From: Rhodocyclaceae bacterium
Lineage (GTDB): Bacteria; Pseudomonadota; Gammaproteobacteria; Burkholderiales; Rhodocyclaceae
Assembly (NCBI GenBank): GCA_028714035.1
Contig: JAQTNA010000014.1
Location: 22,212-86,211 of the forward strand
Direction of reading: 5' to 3'
DNA length: 64,000 nucleotides
Part shown: one piece after another, positions 8,157 to 17,905 of the stretch
How the letters are laid out: the number at the start of each line of letters is the position of its first letter
Position numbering within the stretch: position 1 is the first letter of the stretch
Program-made: the position numbers and the translations under genes
Notes under the pieces: generated by a model
Database searches by the model: none
What the model saw: only the letters and a program-made list of their open reading frames with translations
What the model was told of the DNA's origin: nothing

Positions 8157-9848
8157 ATGAACGTCTCGCTCCAGGAACAGGACCACCTGAGCAAGATCTC
8201 GGTCCTGGGCCAGGTGGACTCGCCCGACGAGTGGCAGGAGCTGATCGCCGCCTGTGCCCGATGCACCGCCGGGCCGGACGCCTGCGAGATCTATTTCTTC
8301 GATGCCTACACCCTGCCGGGGGAGGTGATCGAGGCCCTGGCGGCGCATGTCCGGGCCGGGCACAAGCTCAAGCTCTATGCCTGCGAAAGCTTCCTGGTGC
8401 ATAGCCTGGCGCGCCTGGGACTGTCCGTTCATCCCTTGCCGGGGCATGCGCGGCAGCCCGGCCTGAACGAGGTCGCCGCCCTGGCCATAGGCGGCTCGGC
8501 GGAAAGCCTTTCCCGCATCCTGTACATCGTCGAGCGCCTGCCGGTGGGCCAGGTGGCGATCTTCATCGTTCAGCACATCCTGGAGGACCAGCGGAATCTC
8601 CTGGACGATCTGTTGCGGGTGCGCACCGAGTACGAGGTGGTCATGCCGACCCAGCTCATGCCGGTGCGGCCCGGGACCATCTACATTGCCCCGCCCGGCC
8701 ATCACATGAAAGTGGCCAACGGCCTGGTGTACCTGACGCGGGATCGCAAGGTGCAGTTTGCCCGCCCGGCCATCAACCTGCTGTTCCAGTCCGTGGCCGC
8801 CGAATATGGCAACCGGGCGGTCGGGGTCTTGCTGTGCGGCTACGGCCAGGACGGGGTGGAGGGCTGCGCGGAGATGCGTCGCAAGGAAGGCTGCGTCCTG
8901 GTGGAGGAGGGCGACGAGTGCGATAACGCCCAGGTCTTGCCCGATGCGGCCAGGACGGCCGGCGCCTATGACTACCTGCTGGATGTGCGCGGCCTCGCCT
9001 GTTTCCTGGGCTGCCTCATCGGTGGCCGGACCTCGCAGCCCTCCCCCGATCTGCTGGAACTGTTTCTCGAGGCGCTGCACTCGCGCTACGGCTACGATTT
9101 CCGCGGCTACCAACACGGCACGCTGGAGCGCCGGGTGGACAAGCTGATCCGCCTCATGGGCGAGCGGGATTTCTTCGACTTCCAGCGCGAAGTGCTGACC
9201 GACGCCACGGCCTTTCAGCATTTCTTCATGGAAATGTCCATCAATGTCACGAGCTTCTTCCGGCACCCGGAACAGTTTCGCCTGCTCCGGGAAGAGGTGT
9301 TGCCTTACCTGGAGACTTTTCCCCTGATCAAGATATGGTCGGCAGGCTGCGCCACCGGAGAGGAGGCCTACTCGCTGGCTTTCCTGATGGACGAGCTGGG
9401 CATCCTGGACAAGACCTATCTCTTTGCCACGGACATGAATCCCCACGTCCTGCGCCAGGCGGAGGCAGGCCTCTTCCCCGTTTCCTGCCTGAACGAAAGC
9501 CGGGAAAACTGCCGGCAGGTGGGGTGCAAGCGAGGCTTCGACGACTTCGTGGAGAACGTGGAGGGCATGTATCTGAGGGTGCCGGAACGGATACGGCGCC
9601 GCATCCTGTTTCACCACCATTCCCTGGTGCATGACGGGGTGTTCAACGAGTTCCAGCTCATCGTCTGCCGCAACGTGCTGATTTACTTCGCGCCTCCCCT
9701 GCAACAGAAGGTGATGGAACGCTTTGCCAATTCCCTGCACCGGGATGGCTTTCTCATGCTGGGGCCGAGCGAGTCCCTGGACACCGGGGAGGGGGGGCGC
9801 TGGTTCGCCGCCTACCGGGGCAAGCTCAAGGTTTATCGCTGGAGGTGA
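8157..9848 (+). CDS. CheB-CheR fusion with STAS-like N-terminal segment
   Basis: A 563-residue fusion of a chemoreceptor methylesterase and a methyltransferase. The CheB part has the expected triad Ser114 (GGSAES), His140 (IVQHI) and Asp232 (GYGQDG), with Ser-His spacing of 26 as in CheB. The CheR part follows with the SAM site IWSAGCATGEEAYSLAFL and the late motif LIVCRNVLIYFAPPLQQKVM. Residues 10-95 before CheB are not a receiver; the pattern of strands and helices resembles a STAS domain. The start at 8157 has an AAGGGGAGG site. Such fusions act in alternative chemosensory or stress-sensing pathways. The 3-prime end overlaps the convergent kinase gene by 23 bases. Confidence 0.88.
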   Translation: MNVSLQEQDHLSKISVLGQVDSPDEWQELIAACARCTAGPDACEIYFFDAYTLPGEVIEALAAHVRAGHKLKLYACESFLVHSLARLGLSVHPLPGHARQPGLNEVAALAIGGSAESLSRILYIVERLPVGQVAIFIVQHILEDQRNLLDDLLRVRTEYEVVMPTQLMPVRPGTIYIAPPGHHMKVANGLVYLTRDRKVQFARPAINLLFQSVAAEYGNRAVGVLLCGYGQDGVEGCAEMRRKEGCVLVEEGDECDNAQVLPDAARTAGAYDYLLDVRGLACFLGCLIGGRTSQPSPDLLELFLEALHSRYGYDFRGYQHGTLERRVDKLIRLMGERDFFDFQREVLTDATAFQHFFMEMSINVTSFFRHPEQFRLLREEVLPYLETFPLIKIWSAGCATGEEAYSLAFLMDELGILDKTYLFATDMNPHVLRQAEAGLFPVSCLNESRENCRQVGCKRGFDDFVENVEGMYLRVPERIRRRILFHHHSLVHDGVFNEFQLIVCRNVLIYFAPPLQQKVMERFANSLHRDGFLMLGPSESLDTGEGGRWFAAYRGKLKVYRWR

Positions 9849-12800
9849 GGCGGGCCACCAGTCGGCGCAGGCTTTGGAGAGCCGGTTCGAAGCGGAATGC
9901 CGTCACCGCCTCGGCGATCTCCTGGATGTCCGCCTCCAGTACGGTGCCCGCCGTTGCCGCCTGCAGGGCCTTGAAGCGGGCGAGGGCGTCGAATTTATTC
10001 TGCTCCAGCAAGGGCAGGATATCGTCCACGAGGGCCATGAACGGTTCGCGCTCCAGTGCCCTGGGCACTTGGACCGGCTGAGGGGCACCGGTCGCCCGGT
10101 CGGCGGCCGGCCCCAGCCACTTGCCCAGCATGGATTTCAGGGCACCGAGTTCGATGGGCTTGCTCAGGAAGTCGTCCATGCCTACATCCAGGTAGCGATG
10201 CAGGCCCTCCTGCAACACATCGGCGGAGAAGGCGACGATGGGCAGGCGGGGACGGCCCTGCTCCGTCTCCCATTGCCGTATCCTGGTCGTGGCGGCATAG
10301 CCGTCCAGCACCGGCATGTGCAGGTCCATCAGGACGAGGTCCGGCAGCGCGCCCCCCGTGATGGCGTCCACGCCTTCCTGGCCGTTCTCCGCCAAGCCAA
10401 CGCTCATGCCGAGCTTGGCCAGGAGGGCCGCGACGACCTTGCGGTTGACCTTGTCGTCTTCGATCACGAGGATGCGACCGGAGAAGCCGGGCACCACCGG
10501 TCTGCCGTCCTCGTGGCGCGGGCGCCGCTCGTGGCGGTGGTCTTCCCCGGAGGGTTTGATTCCCGCACGCAGCCGGAACCAGAACCGGGAACCCTTGCCC
10601 GGTTCGCTCGCGACGCCGACATCGCCGCCCAGGAGCCGGGCGAGGCTCTTCACGATGGACAGGCCGAGCCCGGTGCCGCCGAATTGCCGGGTGGTCGAAC
10701 TGTCTGCCTGACTGAAGGGCTGGAACAGCAATTCCAGCTTGTCCGCGGCAATGCCGATGCCCGTGTCGCTCACGGAAAATTCCAGCAGGGCCGAGTCGCC
10801 CTGTTCATCCCTTGCCACTTCTCTTCCTTCGATCAGGACCTGGCCCCGGGAGGTGAACTTGATGGCGTTGCCCACCAGGTTGGACAGCATCTGCCGCAGC
10901 CGGTGGGAATCGGACTGGTAGCGCTGCCCGGCGGGGCCTTGCCACTGGAACTCCAGTCGCAGGGACTTGTGCTCGGCGGCCCCGGCAAACAGCGCCTGGG
11001 TTTCGCGCATGACCTGGACCGGCTCGAACACCGTGGCTTCGATCTGGAATTTACCGGCCTCGGCTTTCGAGAAGTCGAGGATGTCGTTGAGCAGCGTGAG
11101 GAGGGTCTGGCCGGAGGTGAGGATGGTCCGGGCGTAGTCGCGCTGGTCGCTCTCCGTCAGGTTCGGCATCAGCAGCATCTGCGCCATGCCCAGGATGCCG
11201 TTCATCGGCGTGCGAATCTCATGGGACATGGTGGCGAGAAACAGGCTCTTGGACCGGTTGGCGGCTTCGGCCGCCTCCTTGGCCTGCCGCAGGGCCTCAT
11301 CCACCTGTTTGCGTTCGGCTTCGGTGCGCAGCTTGGCGATGCCCAGGGCGATGTTCTCGGCCAGTTTGGTGAGCAGGTGGATTTCGCCTTCGGTGAAGGC
11401 GTCGGGCTGGTCGGCATAGACCGTCAGCGCGCCGAAGACGGCGCCGCCGGACTGGATCGGGAATGCGGCGTTGGAGGCATAGCCCCGTTGCCGCGCCTGG
11501 TCGCGCCACGGGGCGAAGGCCGGGTTGTTCAGCACGTCGTGATTGACCACGGCGCGGCCCTCGCGGATGGACGAACCCGTGGGGCCGCGGCCGCGCTCGC
11601 AGTCGGCCCAGGTGATGTTTACCGTTGCCAGATAGCCATCCTCGTAGCCCGCCTCGGCCACCGGCCTCACCGTCCTGGCCGCGTCGTTCTCGGCCAGTCC
11701 GATCCACACCAGGCGGTAGCCGCAGTCCTCGCGCACGATACGGCAGGCTTCGTCCAGCAACTGGGCTTCCGAGCCGGCGCTGGCCACCGCCTGGCTGGTG
11801 GTGCTCAGGGCCAGATAGGCCTGGTTCAGCTTTTCCAGGGCCGATTGGGCGAGTGCACGCGCCGCCACCTCTTGTTCCAGCGCATGGAGCGAGCTGGAGA
11901 GGCGCTCGGCCATGCTGTTGAAGGAACTCGCCAGTTCCCCGACCTCGTCCCCCTCATCCACCTTCACCCGTTGTTGCAGGTCGCCGTCGCGCAGAGCCCG
12001 GGCCGCCTCGGAAACGGCGATGATGGGTCGGGTGATGCGCCGGCTCAAGGGAATCAGGAGGCCGAATGTGGCGGCCAGGGCCAGCATCAGTGCGGCAAAC
12101 GCGAGCTTCGCGTCCTCGATTGCCGGGGCCAGCGCCAGGGCGGCGTCGCGCTCGGCCACCACCCGGAAGGTCTGCTGGCCGAGTTCGAAGGGCTGGGACG
12201 CGAGGAAGGCCTGGTTGCCCTGCAAACCGACCTGGCGCCGGGCATTGGACGAAAGATGCAGGCGGCTTTCCTTGAGGACGATGGAAGGATTGCGATGGGC
12301 GATGACCCGATCGTCCTGATCCAGCAGGTAGACGTCCTCGCCCGCTTCGAGCATCAGCGAGGCGATGGTGTTCCAGATCGGTTTGAATCGTACCTCGGCC
12401 ACCAATACGCCATCCAGATCGCCGCTGCGGCTGTTCTTGACGGGGATGCTCAGCAGCATCAGCGGCTCGCTGTCACCGACATCGTGATGAACCGGGCTGT
12501 AATAGACCTTGCCGGTCCGCACCGGCATGAGAAACTCTTGGGTCTCGCCCCGGCGCTCGACATGAGCCCTGTCCAACATGCGCACATTGGAGAGGTGCAG
12601 TTTGTCCACACCGAAGCGGTCGAGATAGAAGATCTCGCGGAAGTGGTCACGCGTCGCCAGCATGCGCGTCATGACCCTTTCCCGTTCGGCTTGCCCCAGC
12701 CGGGCAAAGTCCGTGAAGCGCAGGCCATACACGAGTTCGGCCTCGGTATGCTGCATGGCGGCCTGCACCTGAACGGCCACCCGGCGCGCCAGCTCCTGCT

Positions 12801-12933
12801 GCCGGGCATAGGCTTCGTGCACCTGGTTCTCGTAACTGTGCCAGCCCAGCCCGGCACCGGTCAGCAGCACGGACAGCGTGACCAGGCCCATGAGGGCGAT
12901 CTGCAGGCGACGCCGGATGGATCTCTGGCCCAT
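9826..12933 (-). CDS. Hybrid histidine kinase: dCache-HAMP-GAF-HisKA-HATPase-REC plus helical tail
   Basis: A 1035-residue membrane sensor kinase. Helix 11-30 and helix 276-296 bracket a periplasmic Cache-type ligand domain (about 35-270), followed by HAMP (297-350), a GAF-like domain (about 370-540), HisKA with phospho-acceptor His571 ([10 protein letters not shown]), HATPase (SDTGIGI and GGTGLGLSI) and a receiver with Asp870 ([13 protein letters not shown]). The last 70 residues form a helical tail that matches the tail of the kinase at 15541-17769 and has no phospho-acceptor histidine. It is the last gene of the minus-strand run and lies 11 bases after the substrate-binding lipoprotein gene, which may present a ligand to the Cache domain. 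Confidence 0.92.
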   Translation of the reverse strand: MGQRSIRRRLQIALMGLVTLSVLLTGAGLGWHSYENQVHEAYARQQELARRVAVQVQAAMQHTEAELVYGLRFTDFARLGQAERERVMTRMLATRDHFREIFYLDRFGVDKLHLSNVRMLDRAHVERRGETQEFLMPVRTGKVYYSPVHHDVGDSEPLMLLSIPVKNSRSGDLDGVLVAEVRFKPIWNTIASLMLEAGEDVYLLDQDDRVIAHRNPSIVLKESRLHLSSNARRQVGLQGNQAFLASQPFELGQQTFRVVAERDAALALAPAIEDAKLAFAALMLALAATFGLLIPLSRRITRPIIAVSEAARALRDGDLQQRVKVDEGDEVGELASSFNSMAERLSSSLHALEQEVAARALAQSALEKLNQAYLALSTTSQAVASAGSEAQLLDEACRIVREDCGYRLVWIGLAENDAARTVRPVAEAGYEDGYLATVNITWADCERGRGPTGSSIREGRAVVNHDVLNNPAFAPWRDQARQRGYASNAAFPIQSGGAVFGALTVYADQPDAFTEGEIHLLTKLAENIALGIAKLRTEAERKQVDEALRQAKEAAEAANRSKSLFLATMSHEIRTPMNGILGMAQMLLMPNLTESDQRDYARTILTSGQTLLTLLNDILDFSKAEAGKFQIEATVFEPVQVMRETQALFAGAAEHKSLRLEFQWQGPAGQRYQSDSHRLRQMLSNLVGNAIKFTSRGQVLIEGREVARDEQGDSALLEFSVSDTGIGIAADKLELLFQPFSQADSSTTRQFGGTGLGLSIVKSLARLLGGDVGVASEPGKGSRFWFRLRAGIKPSGEDHRHERRPRHEDGRPVVPGFSGRILVIEDDKVNRKVVAALLAKLGMSVGLAENGQEGVDAITGGALPDLVLMDLHMPVLDGYAATTRIRQWETEQGRPRLPIVAFSADVLQEGLHRYLDVGMDDFLSKPIELGALKSMLGKWLGPAADRATGAPQPVQVPRALEREPFMALVDDILPLLEQNKFDALARFKALQAATAGTVLEADIQEIAEAVTAFRFEPALQSLRRLVARLTSSDKP

Positions 12934-12944
12934 GATGAGTCTAC

Positions 12945-13919
12945 TCAGTCGCGGATCACATGCTCCGCCTGGAGCAGGATGTCGTCGGGGATGGCCAGAC
13001 CCAGCTTGCGCGCCGTAACCAGGTTGATGGCCAGGCTGGTCTCCCCCGTTTCCACCGGCAGGTCGCCCGCCGCGACGCCCTTCAGGATCTGGTCCGCCAG
13101 CCGCGCCGCCTGCCGCCCGATGTCCTGGTGTACGAAGCCGTAGCTGAACAGTGCGCCGGCTTCCACCTGGATCAGGCTGGGGGCGGAGATGGGCAGGTGG
13201 CGCTTCTCGGCCACGGCGACGAATTCGGCGATACCCGCCTCGAGCCGGCTGTCACGGGGCAGGAAAATGGCATCCACCCGGGCGGGCATGGCGGCGATGG
13301 CGGAACTGGTGTTGCCGTTCGTCGGGATGGGGTGTTTCACCAACTCCAGGCCGAGTCGGGCGGCGGCCTCCGTCGCCTTCTGCACGCTGGTCTGCGCGCT
13401 CCTGTCGTCCACGTTGTAGGGCAGATACACCCGCTTGGCCCGCGGCGCGATGCGCGCCAGCCATTGCAGTCGCAGGTCGTCGCCGACCGGCAGGCGTATG
13501 CCGGTGATATGGCCGCCGGGATGCCGGAGGTCGCTCACGATGCCGGCGCCCAGGGGGTCGTTCACCGGGGCGAACACGACGGGCGGTACCCCGCTCTCCT
13601 CCGTGAGGCGCTTGACCGCGAGCGTGGCGGTCGTGCTGGAGACCACGATCAGGTCGGGCTTCCTGGCGAGGTGGCCGCGGATGATGTCATCGAGCTTGTC
13701 GGCGCTGCCGGCGGGAGGCGCGGGAAGGTAGGTGACGTTTTTCCCCTCCTCGTAGCCGAGCTTCTTCATGGCGTCACGGAATCCGGCCACGGTGTTCTGA
13801 TCCACCGCGCTCAGTTGCACCAGCGCGATCACCCGGGGCGCGGCCGGTGCCGGGCCGGGGGGGCGCTGGCAACCGACGAGGGCCGCCGCCAGCAGGGCGA
13901 TCAAGCAGAGTTTCTTCAT
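12945..13919 (-). CDS. Orphan ABC substrate-binding lipoprotein (ABC_sub_bind/TrpX family)
   Basis: A 324-residue lipoprotein: signal MKKLCLIALLAAALVGC with lipobox cysteine at 17, then two periplasmic-binding lobes. The opening RVIALVQLSAVDQNTVAGF and the motif DLIVVSSTTATLAVKRLT are typical of the ABC_sub_bind family, whose known members bind tryptophan and other small ligands. No permease or ATPase gene is present; both flanking genes are hybrid kinases (5 bases from the upstream one and 11 from the downstream one). It is therefore more likely a sensory accessory protein than a transporter part. That role is inference; the ligand is unknown. Confidence 0.85.
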   Translation of the reverse strand: MKKLCLIALLAAALVGCQRPPGPAPAAPRVIALVQLSAVDQNTVAGFRDAMKKLGYEEGKNVTYLPAPPAGSADKLDDIIRGHLARKPDLIVVSSTTATLAVKRLTEESGVPPVVFAPVNDPLGAGIVSDLRHPGGHITGIRLPVGDDLRLQWLARIAPRAKRVYLPYNVDDRSAQTSVQKATEAAARLGLELVKHPIPTNGNTSSAIAAMPARVDAIFLPRDSRLEAGIAEFVAVAEKRHLPISAPSLIQVEAGALFSYGFVHQDIGRQAARLADQILKGVAAGDLPVETGETSLAINLVTARKLGLAIPDDILLQAEHVIRD

Positions 13920-13924
13920 GTCGC

Positions 13925-15544
13925 TCACCTTGCCTGTGACAGCCACCTGAGCAGGGTCTCGAACAGCCGATCCGGGTCCACGGGTTTGCCGATGTGATCG
14001 TTCATGCCGGCAGCCAGGCAAGTCTGGCGATCCTCATCGAAGGCGTTCGCGGTCATGGCCAGGATGGGCGGCTGAGCCCGCCCCGGCATGGCGCGGATCG
14101 CCCGCGTGGCATCCACGCCGTTCAGCTTCGGCATCTGCATGTCCATGAGGATCAGGTCGTAGTCGTTGCGCCCGGCCAGGTCTACGGCCTGGGCACCGTC
14201 TTCCGCCAGATCCACTCTCAGCCCCACTTCCTCCAGCAGTTCCCGGGAGACCTCCCGGTTGATGGGCTCGTCCTCCGCCAGCAGGACGCGTGCCCCCGCG
14301 TAACGGCTCTTCAAGGCGGCTTCGATCGCGGCGCCGCCTTGCCCGGCCTCGGCTTCGGGGGCACCGTCCATCCTGGCGAGTCGGGCGGTGAACCAGAAGC
14401 GGCTGCCATGGCCGACCTCGCTGTCCACCCCTATGCTGCCGCCCATCAGCTGAACCAGGCGCTTGGCGATGGCGAGCCCCAGGCCGGTGCCGCCATACTT
14501 GCGGGTCATGGAACCGTCTGCCTGCTCGAAGGCGGTGAACAGGCGCTTTTGGTCTTCCGGCGCAATGCCTATGCCCGTGTCCTGGACTTCGAAGCGCAGC
14601 AGCACCTCCACCGGGTTCCCCTCCAGCAGGAGGGCGCGCACGACGATGGAACCTTCGGCCGTGAACTTGACCGCGTTGCCCGCCAGGTTGAGCAGTATCT
14701 GTCCCAGGCGCAGGGGGTCGCCCTGGAGATGCAGGGAGGCAAGATCGGGTGCCATCTCGACGGTTAAATTCAGGCCTTTTTCCGCCACCTTGCCGGAGAG
14801 CAGGCTGGACAGGTTTTCCAGGATGCCGCCCAGCTTGAAGCCGACCCGCTCCAGGGTCAGCCGTTCGGCCTCGATCTTGGAAATATCGAGAATGTCATTG
14901 ATGACGGACAGCAGATGCTGGGAGGCCTGGGTGGCCTTGGTGAGTTGATCCACCTGCCTGGGGTCGGTGGCCCGGTGCAGGGCCAGGTTGGTCATGCCCA
15001 TGATGGCGTTCATGGGCGTGCGCAATTCGTGGCTCATGTTCGCCAGGAACACGCTCTTGGCACGACTGGCCGCCTCGGCCGCCTCCTTGGCGATGGACAA
15101 GGCCAGCGTGCGCTCGGCCACCTTGGCCTCCAATTGGTCACGCTGAGCCTCGACCTCCTTCTTCAATCCCTCCCGCTCAAGCAGGTTGAAGATGCGCTGC
15201 CGGGCGATTTCCACGTTGATCGGCTTGGTGATGTAGTCGGCCGCGCCCAGGGTCAGGCCCTTGACCTCGGTGCCAATCTCGCTCAATGCCGTCACGAAGA
15301 TCACCGGGACATCCTTGAGCGCGGGATGGGCCTTCAGCCGTCGGCAGGTCTCGAACCCATCCATCTCCGGCATCATCACGTCGAGCAGGATGAGGTCGGG
15401 CGGCGATTCCTGCGCCAGTTCGAGCCCTCTTGCGCCGGAGGTGGCGATCTGCAACTCGCAGTCCGCCGCCAAGGCCCCGCCGAGGGTGAGCAGGTTGGTC
15501 GGCGTATCGTCTATGGCGAGGATTCTGGGTGGCTTCACCGTCAT
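13925..15544 (-). CDS. Soluble hybrid kinase: REC-HisKA-HATPase-REC
   Basis: A 539-residue cytoplasmic protein without membrane helices. An N-terminal receiver ([13 protein letters not shown], about residue 55) is linked by a coiled coil to HisKA with His172 ([10 protein letters not shown]). HATPase ([16 protein letters not shown]) and a second receiver ([13 protein letters not shown]) follow. It is a close paralogue of the kinase at 17906-19480, with the same domain order and near-identical C-terminal receivers. The ATG at 15544 overlaps the stop of the upstream membrane kinase (ATGA), so the two are made together; the N-terminal receiver could accept phosphate from that partner. Confidence 0.92.
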   Translation of the reverse strand: MTVKPPRILAIDDTPTNLLTLGGALAADCELQIATSGARGLELAQESPPDLILLDVMMPEMDGFETCRRLKAHPALKDVPVIFVTALSEIGTEVKGLTLGAADYITKPINVEIARQRIFNLLEREGLKKEVEAQRDQLEAKVAERTLALSIAKEAAEAASRAKSVFLANMSHELRTPMNAIMGMTNLALHRATDPRQVDQLTKATQASQHLLSVINDILDISKIEAERLTLERVGFKLGGILENLSSLLSGKVAEKGLNLTVEMAPDLASLHLQGDPLRLGQILLNLAGNAVKFTAEGSIVVRALLLEGNPVEVLLRFEVQDTGIGIAPEDQKRLFTAFEQADGSMTRKYGGTGLGLAIAKRLVQLMGGSIGVDSEVGHGSRFWFTARLARMDGAPEAEAGQGGAAIEAALKSRYAGARVLLAEDEPINREVSRELLEEVGLRVDLAEDGAQAVDLAGRNDYDLILMDMQMPKLNGVDATRAIRAMPGRAQPPILAMTANAFDEDRQTCLAAGMNDHIGKPVDPDRLFETLLRWLSQAR

Positions 15545-17769
15545 GCGGCGTCCTCCCAGCCTTGAGACAGGGCCAGCGTGTGCAGGCGCTCCTGTACCTG
15601 ATCGAAGCGCAGTTCTTCCAGCAGTCGGCCGATCTCGGCAAGCTCCGGCGCCGCGTCGCTTTCGGCCGCTGCAGCCTCCAGTTCCTTGAACCGGCCGATG
15701 GCATCGAAGCGATTCTGCGCCAGCAGGGGCATGATCTCGGCAATGAGCCGGCCCATCCGCGAAATGTCCGGATGCGCCAGGGTGGCGGCGTGGGCCAAGT
15801 TCTCGCCCAGGGAGAGGGGGGCCGGCCGCAGCCATTTGCCGAGCAGCGCGCTCAGGGTCTCCAACTGTATGGGTTTGGTCAGGAAGCCATCCATGCCCCC
15901 CGCCAGGCAACGCTGGCGCTCCTCCTCGAAGGCGTCGGCGGTCACGGCGATGATGGGCGTCCGGGGATGGTCATGTTCCTGCTCCCATTGGCGTATGTGT
16001 GCCGTGGCGGCATGGCCGTCCATCACGGGCATATGCAGATCCATGAGGATGAGGTCGGCCGATTCGCCCGAGGCAATGGCGCTCACCACCTGTTGTCCGT
16101 TCTCCAGCAGCAGGGGGCTCAGGCCGAGCGCACCCAGCAGAGCCTTGATGACCTTCTGGTTGCCGGGGTTGTCCTCGGCCACGATCAGGCGCCCCGCCAA
16201 TTGCGGTGGCAGGGTGCCGGCGCCGCGGGCCGCATCCGACGAGCGCGCGACCTGCCGGCTGTCCCGCCCCGGGGTCACGATGTCGGCACAGACGCGGAAC
16301 CAGAAGCGGGAACCCCGTCCCGGCTCACTCTCCAGCCCCACGTTGCCGCCCATCAGGCGGGCCAGGCTCTTGACGATGGACAGGCCGAGTCCGGTGCCGC
16401 CATATTGGCGGGTGGTGGAGCTGTCCGCCTGGCTGAAGGGCTCGAACAGGGCGGCTTGCTGCGCCGGAGATACGCCGATCCCGGTGTCGGACACGGAAAA
16501 CTCGAGTACGGCCGTCTCCCCCGCCCGCTCGACCTCGCGGGCCTTGATGCGGATCTGGCCATGGGCCGTGAACTTGATGGCATTGCTCACCAGGTTCGAG
16601 AGCATCTGGCGCAGGCGGTGGGGGTCTCCCTGGTAGCGTTGGGCCGGCCCGAGCCACTCGGAGCCGATGCTCAGGCCCTTTCCGGCCGCCGCGTCCGAGA
16701 ACAAGGCTTCGGCTTCGTGCACGATCTGCCTGGGCTCCAGGACGATGGATTCGAGCTTGAACTTGCCGGCCTCGACCTTGGACAGGTCCAGGATATCGTT
16801 GAGCAGGGTCAAGAGCGCCTGGCCGGAATTGAGGATGGTGCGGGCGTGGTCACGCCGCTCCTCGTCCTTCTGGCCCGGCAGGAGCAGGAGTTGCGCCATG
16901 CCCAGGATGCCATTCATGGGAGTGCGGATTTCGTGGCTCATGGTGGCCAGGAAGTTGGATTTTGCCCGGGTGCTGGCCATCACCGCCTGCTGTTCGCGGT
17001 CTATCCGGAGCACGAAGAAATGGATCAGGCCGTAAACGCAGGCCATGACCAGCAAGGTGATGAGCGAGACCAGCTGCGCGACCTGGTTGGCCTCCCTGAT
17101 GGAGGACGCAAGCGGGACGCGGATGGAAATCAGGGCGCGGATGCTGTTCGGGCTCTCGTGAAAGCCGCGCTCGCTGCCGTACTGGGCGAGCAGCTCCGCC
17201 GGCGCATCCTTGGGATCGCCATGGCACTTCAGGCAGCCCTTGCTGGAGCGGTCTATGGGAATGGCGACGTGCAACACGGGCTCGCCGTCCTGCTGCACGA
17301 TCTCCTGCACTTCCTTGACTTCGCCGCGGTTCATCCGGGCCAGGAGCGCACTCTCGAAAGCATCGGCCTGGTTGACCGGGTTGCGTGGATTGTCCGCGGC
17401 GAGCTTGAAGTAGATGGGCGGCAGCCCGACCTTCTTCCGCTCCTGATTGATCAGTTCCTTCACGCTGCGGGCGATGAAGGTGAAGGACATGACCTTGGGC
17501 GAGAAGTATTCCTTGTACAGTTTCCCCTCCCCCTGGAGGCGATAGATTTCCGGCCGCTGCGTTTCCGTGACGTAACGGTGCACGGCCCGATGGCTCAGGA
17601 GGGCGTCGAGAGCCGCCTTCTTGGCTTCGCCGATGGCATAGGCCTCGGTCTTCTGGTAATAGATTGCCACCAGGACACCGTAGGCCAGGATGAGGATGGG
17701 CAGGAGAATGATCAAGACCTGCCGGTTTTTCTGTAGCGTTGGGAACCAGGTGTTCCGAAACGGATTCAC
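15541..17769 (-). CDS. Membrane hybrid kinase with periplasmic haem-c sensor (DUF3365-type)
   Basis: A 742-residue kinase starting at GTG 17769 with an AAGGA site. Helix 19-37 and helix 230-254 enclose a periplasmic domain of the Tll0287/DUF3365 type that carries one c-type haem motif, Cys179-Leu-Lys-Cys182-His183, followed by GDP. Next come HisKA with His279 ([10 protein letters not shown]), HATPase, a receiver ([13 protein letters not shown]) and a C-terminal helical tail of 70 residues like that of the 9826-12933 kinase, again without a histidine acceptor. Covalent haem suggests sensing of redox state, oxygen or NO in the periplasm. There is a 136-base gap upstream, the largest in the kinase run. 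Confidence 0.92.
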   Translation of the reverse strand: MNPFRNTWFPTLQKNRQVLIILLPILILAYGVLVAIYYQKTEAYAIGEAKKAALDALLSHRAVHRYVTETQRPEIYRLQGEGKLYKEYFSPKVMSFTFIARSVKELINQERKKVGLPPIYFKLAADNPRNPVNQADAFESALLARMNRGEVKEVQEIVQQDGEPVLHVAIPIDRSSKGCLKCHGDPKDAPAELLAQYGSERGFHESPNSIRALISIRVPLASSIREANQVAQLVSLITLLVMACVYGLIHFFVLRIDREQQAVMASTRAKSNFLATMSHEIRTPMNGILGMAQLLLLPGQKDEERRDHARTILNSGQALLTLLNDILDLSKVEAGKFKLESIVLEPRQIVHEAEALFSDAAAGKGLSIGSEWLGPAQRYQGDPHRLRQMLSNLVSNAIKFTAHGQIRIKAREVERAGETAVLEFSVSDTGIGVSPAQQAALFEPFSQADSSTTRQYGGTGLGLSIVKSLARLMGGNVGLESEPGRGSRFWFRVCADIVTPGRDSRQVARSSDAARGAGTLPPQLAGRLIVAEDNPGNQKVIKALLGALGLSPLLLENGQQVVSAIASGESADLILMDLHMPVMDGHAATAHIRQWEQEHDHPRTPIIAVTADAFEEERQRCLAGGMDGFLTKPIQLETLSALLGKWLRPAPLSLGENLAHAATLAHPDISRMGRLIAEIMPLLAQNRFDAIGRFKELEAAAAESDAAPELAEIGRLLEELRFDQVQERLHTLALSQGWEDAA

Positions 17770-17905
17770 GTACTCTTTCCTTCAACTAAAGTGATAAGTT
17801 TGCGTCAATTTACCCTTTGTTACAGGGCTTGCATGTTGTCGCAGATCAAGCATGGCCGGGGGGCGTTTGACTGTGTGGCGGGCGCGGACGCCTTGTGTCG
17901 CCTGC

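Noticed and set aside
9724..13143. Plus-strand open frame of more than 1100 codons
   Set aside because: It is antisense to the Cache-GAF hybrid kinase, has low-complexity Gly/Gln/His-rich composition and no recognisable domain; long antisense frames are common in GC-rich genes.
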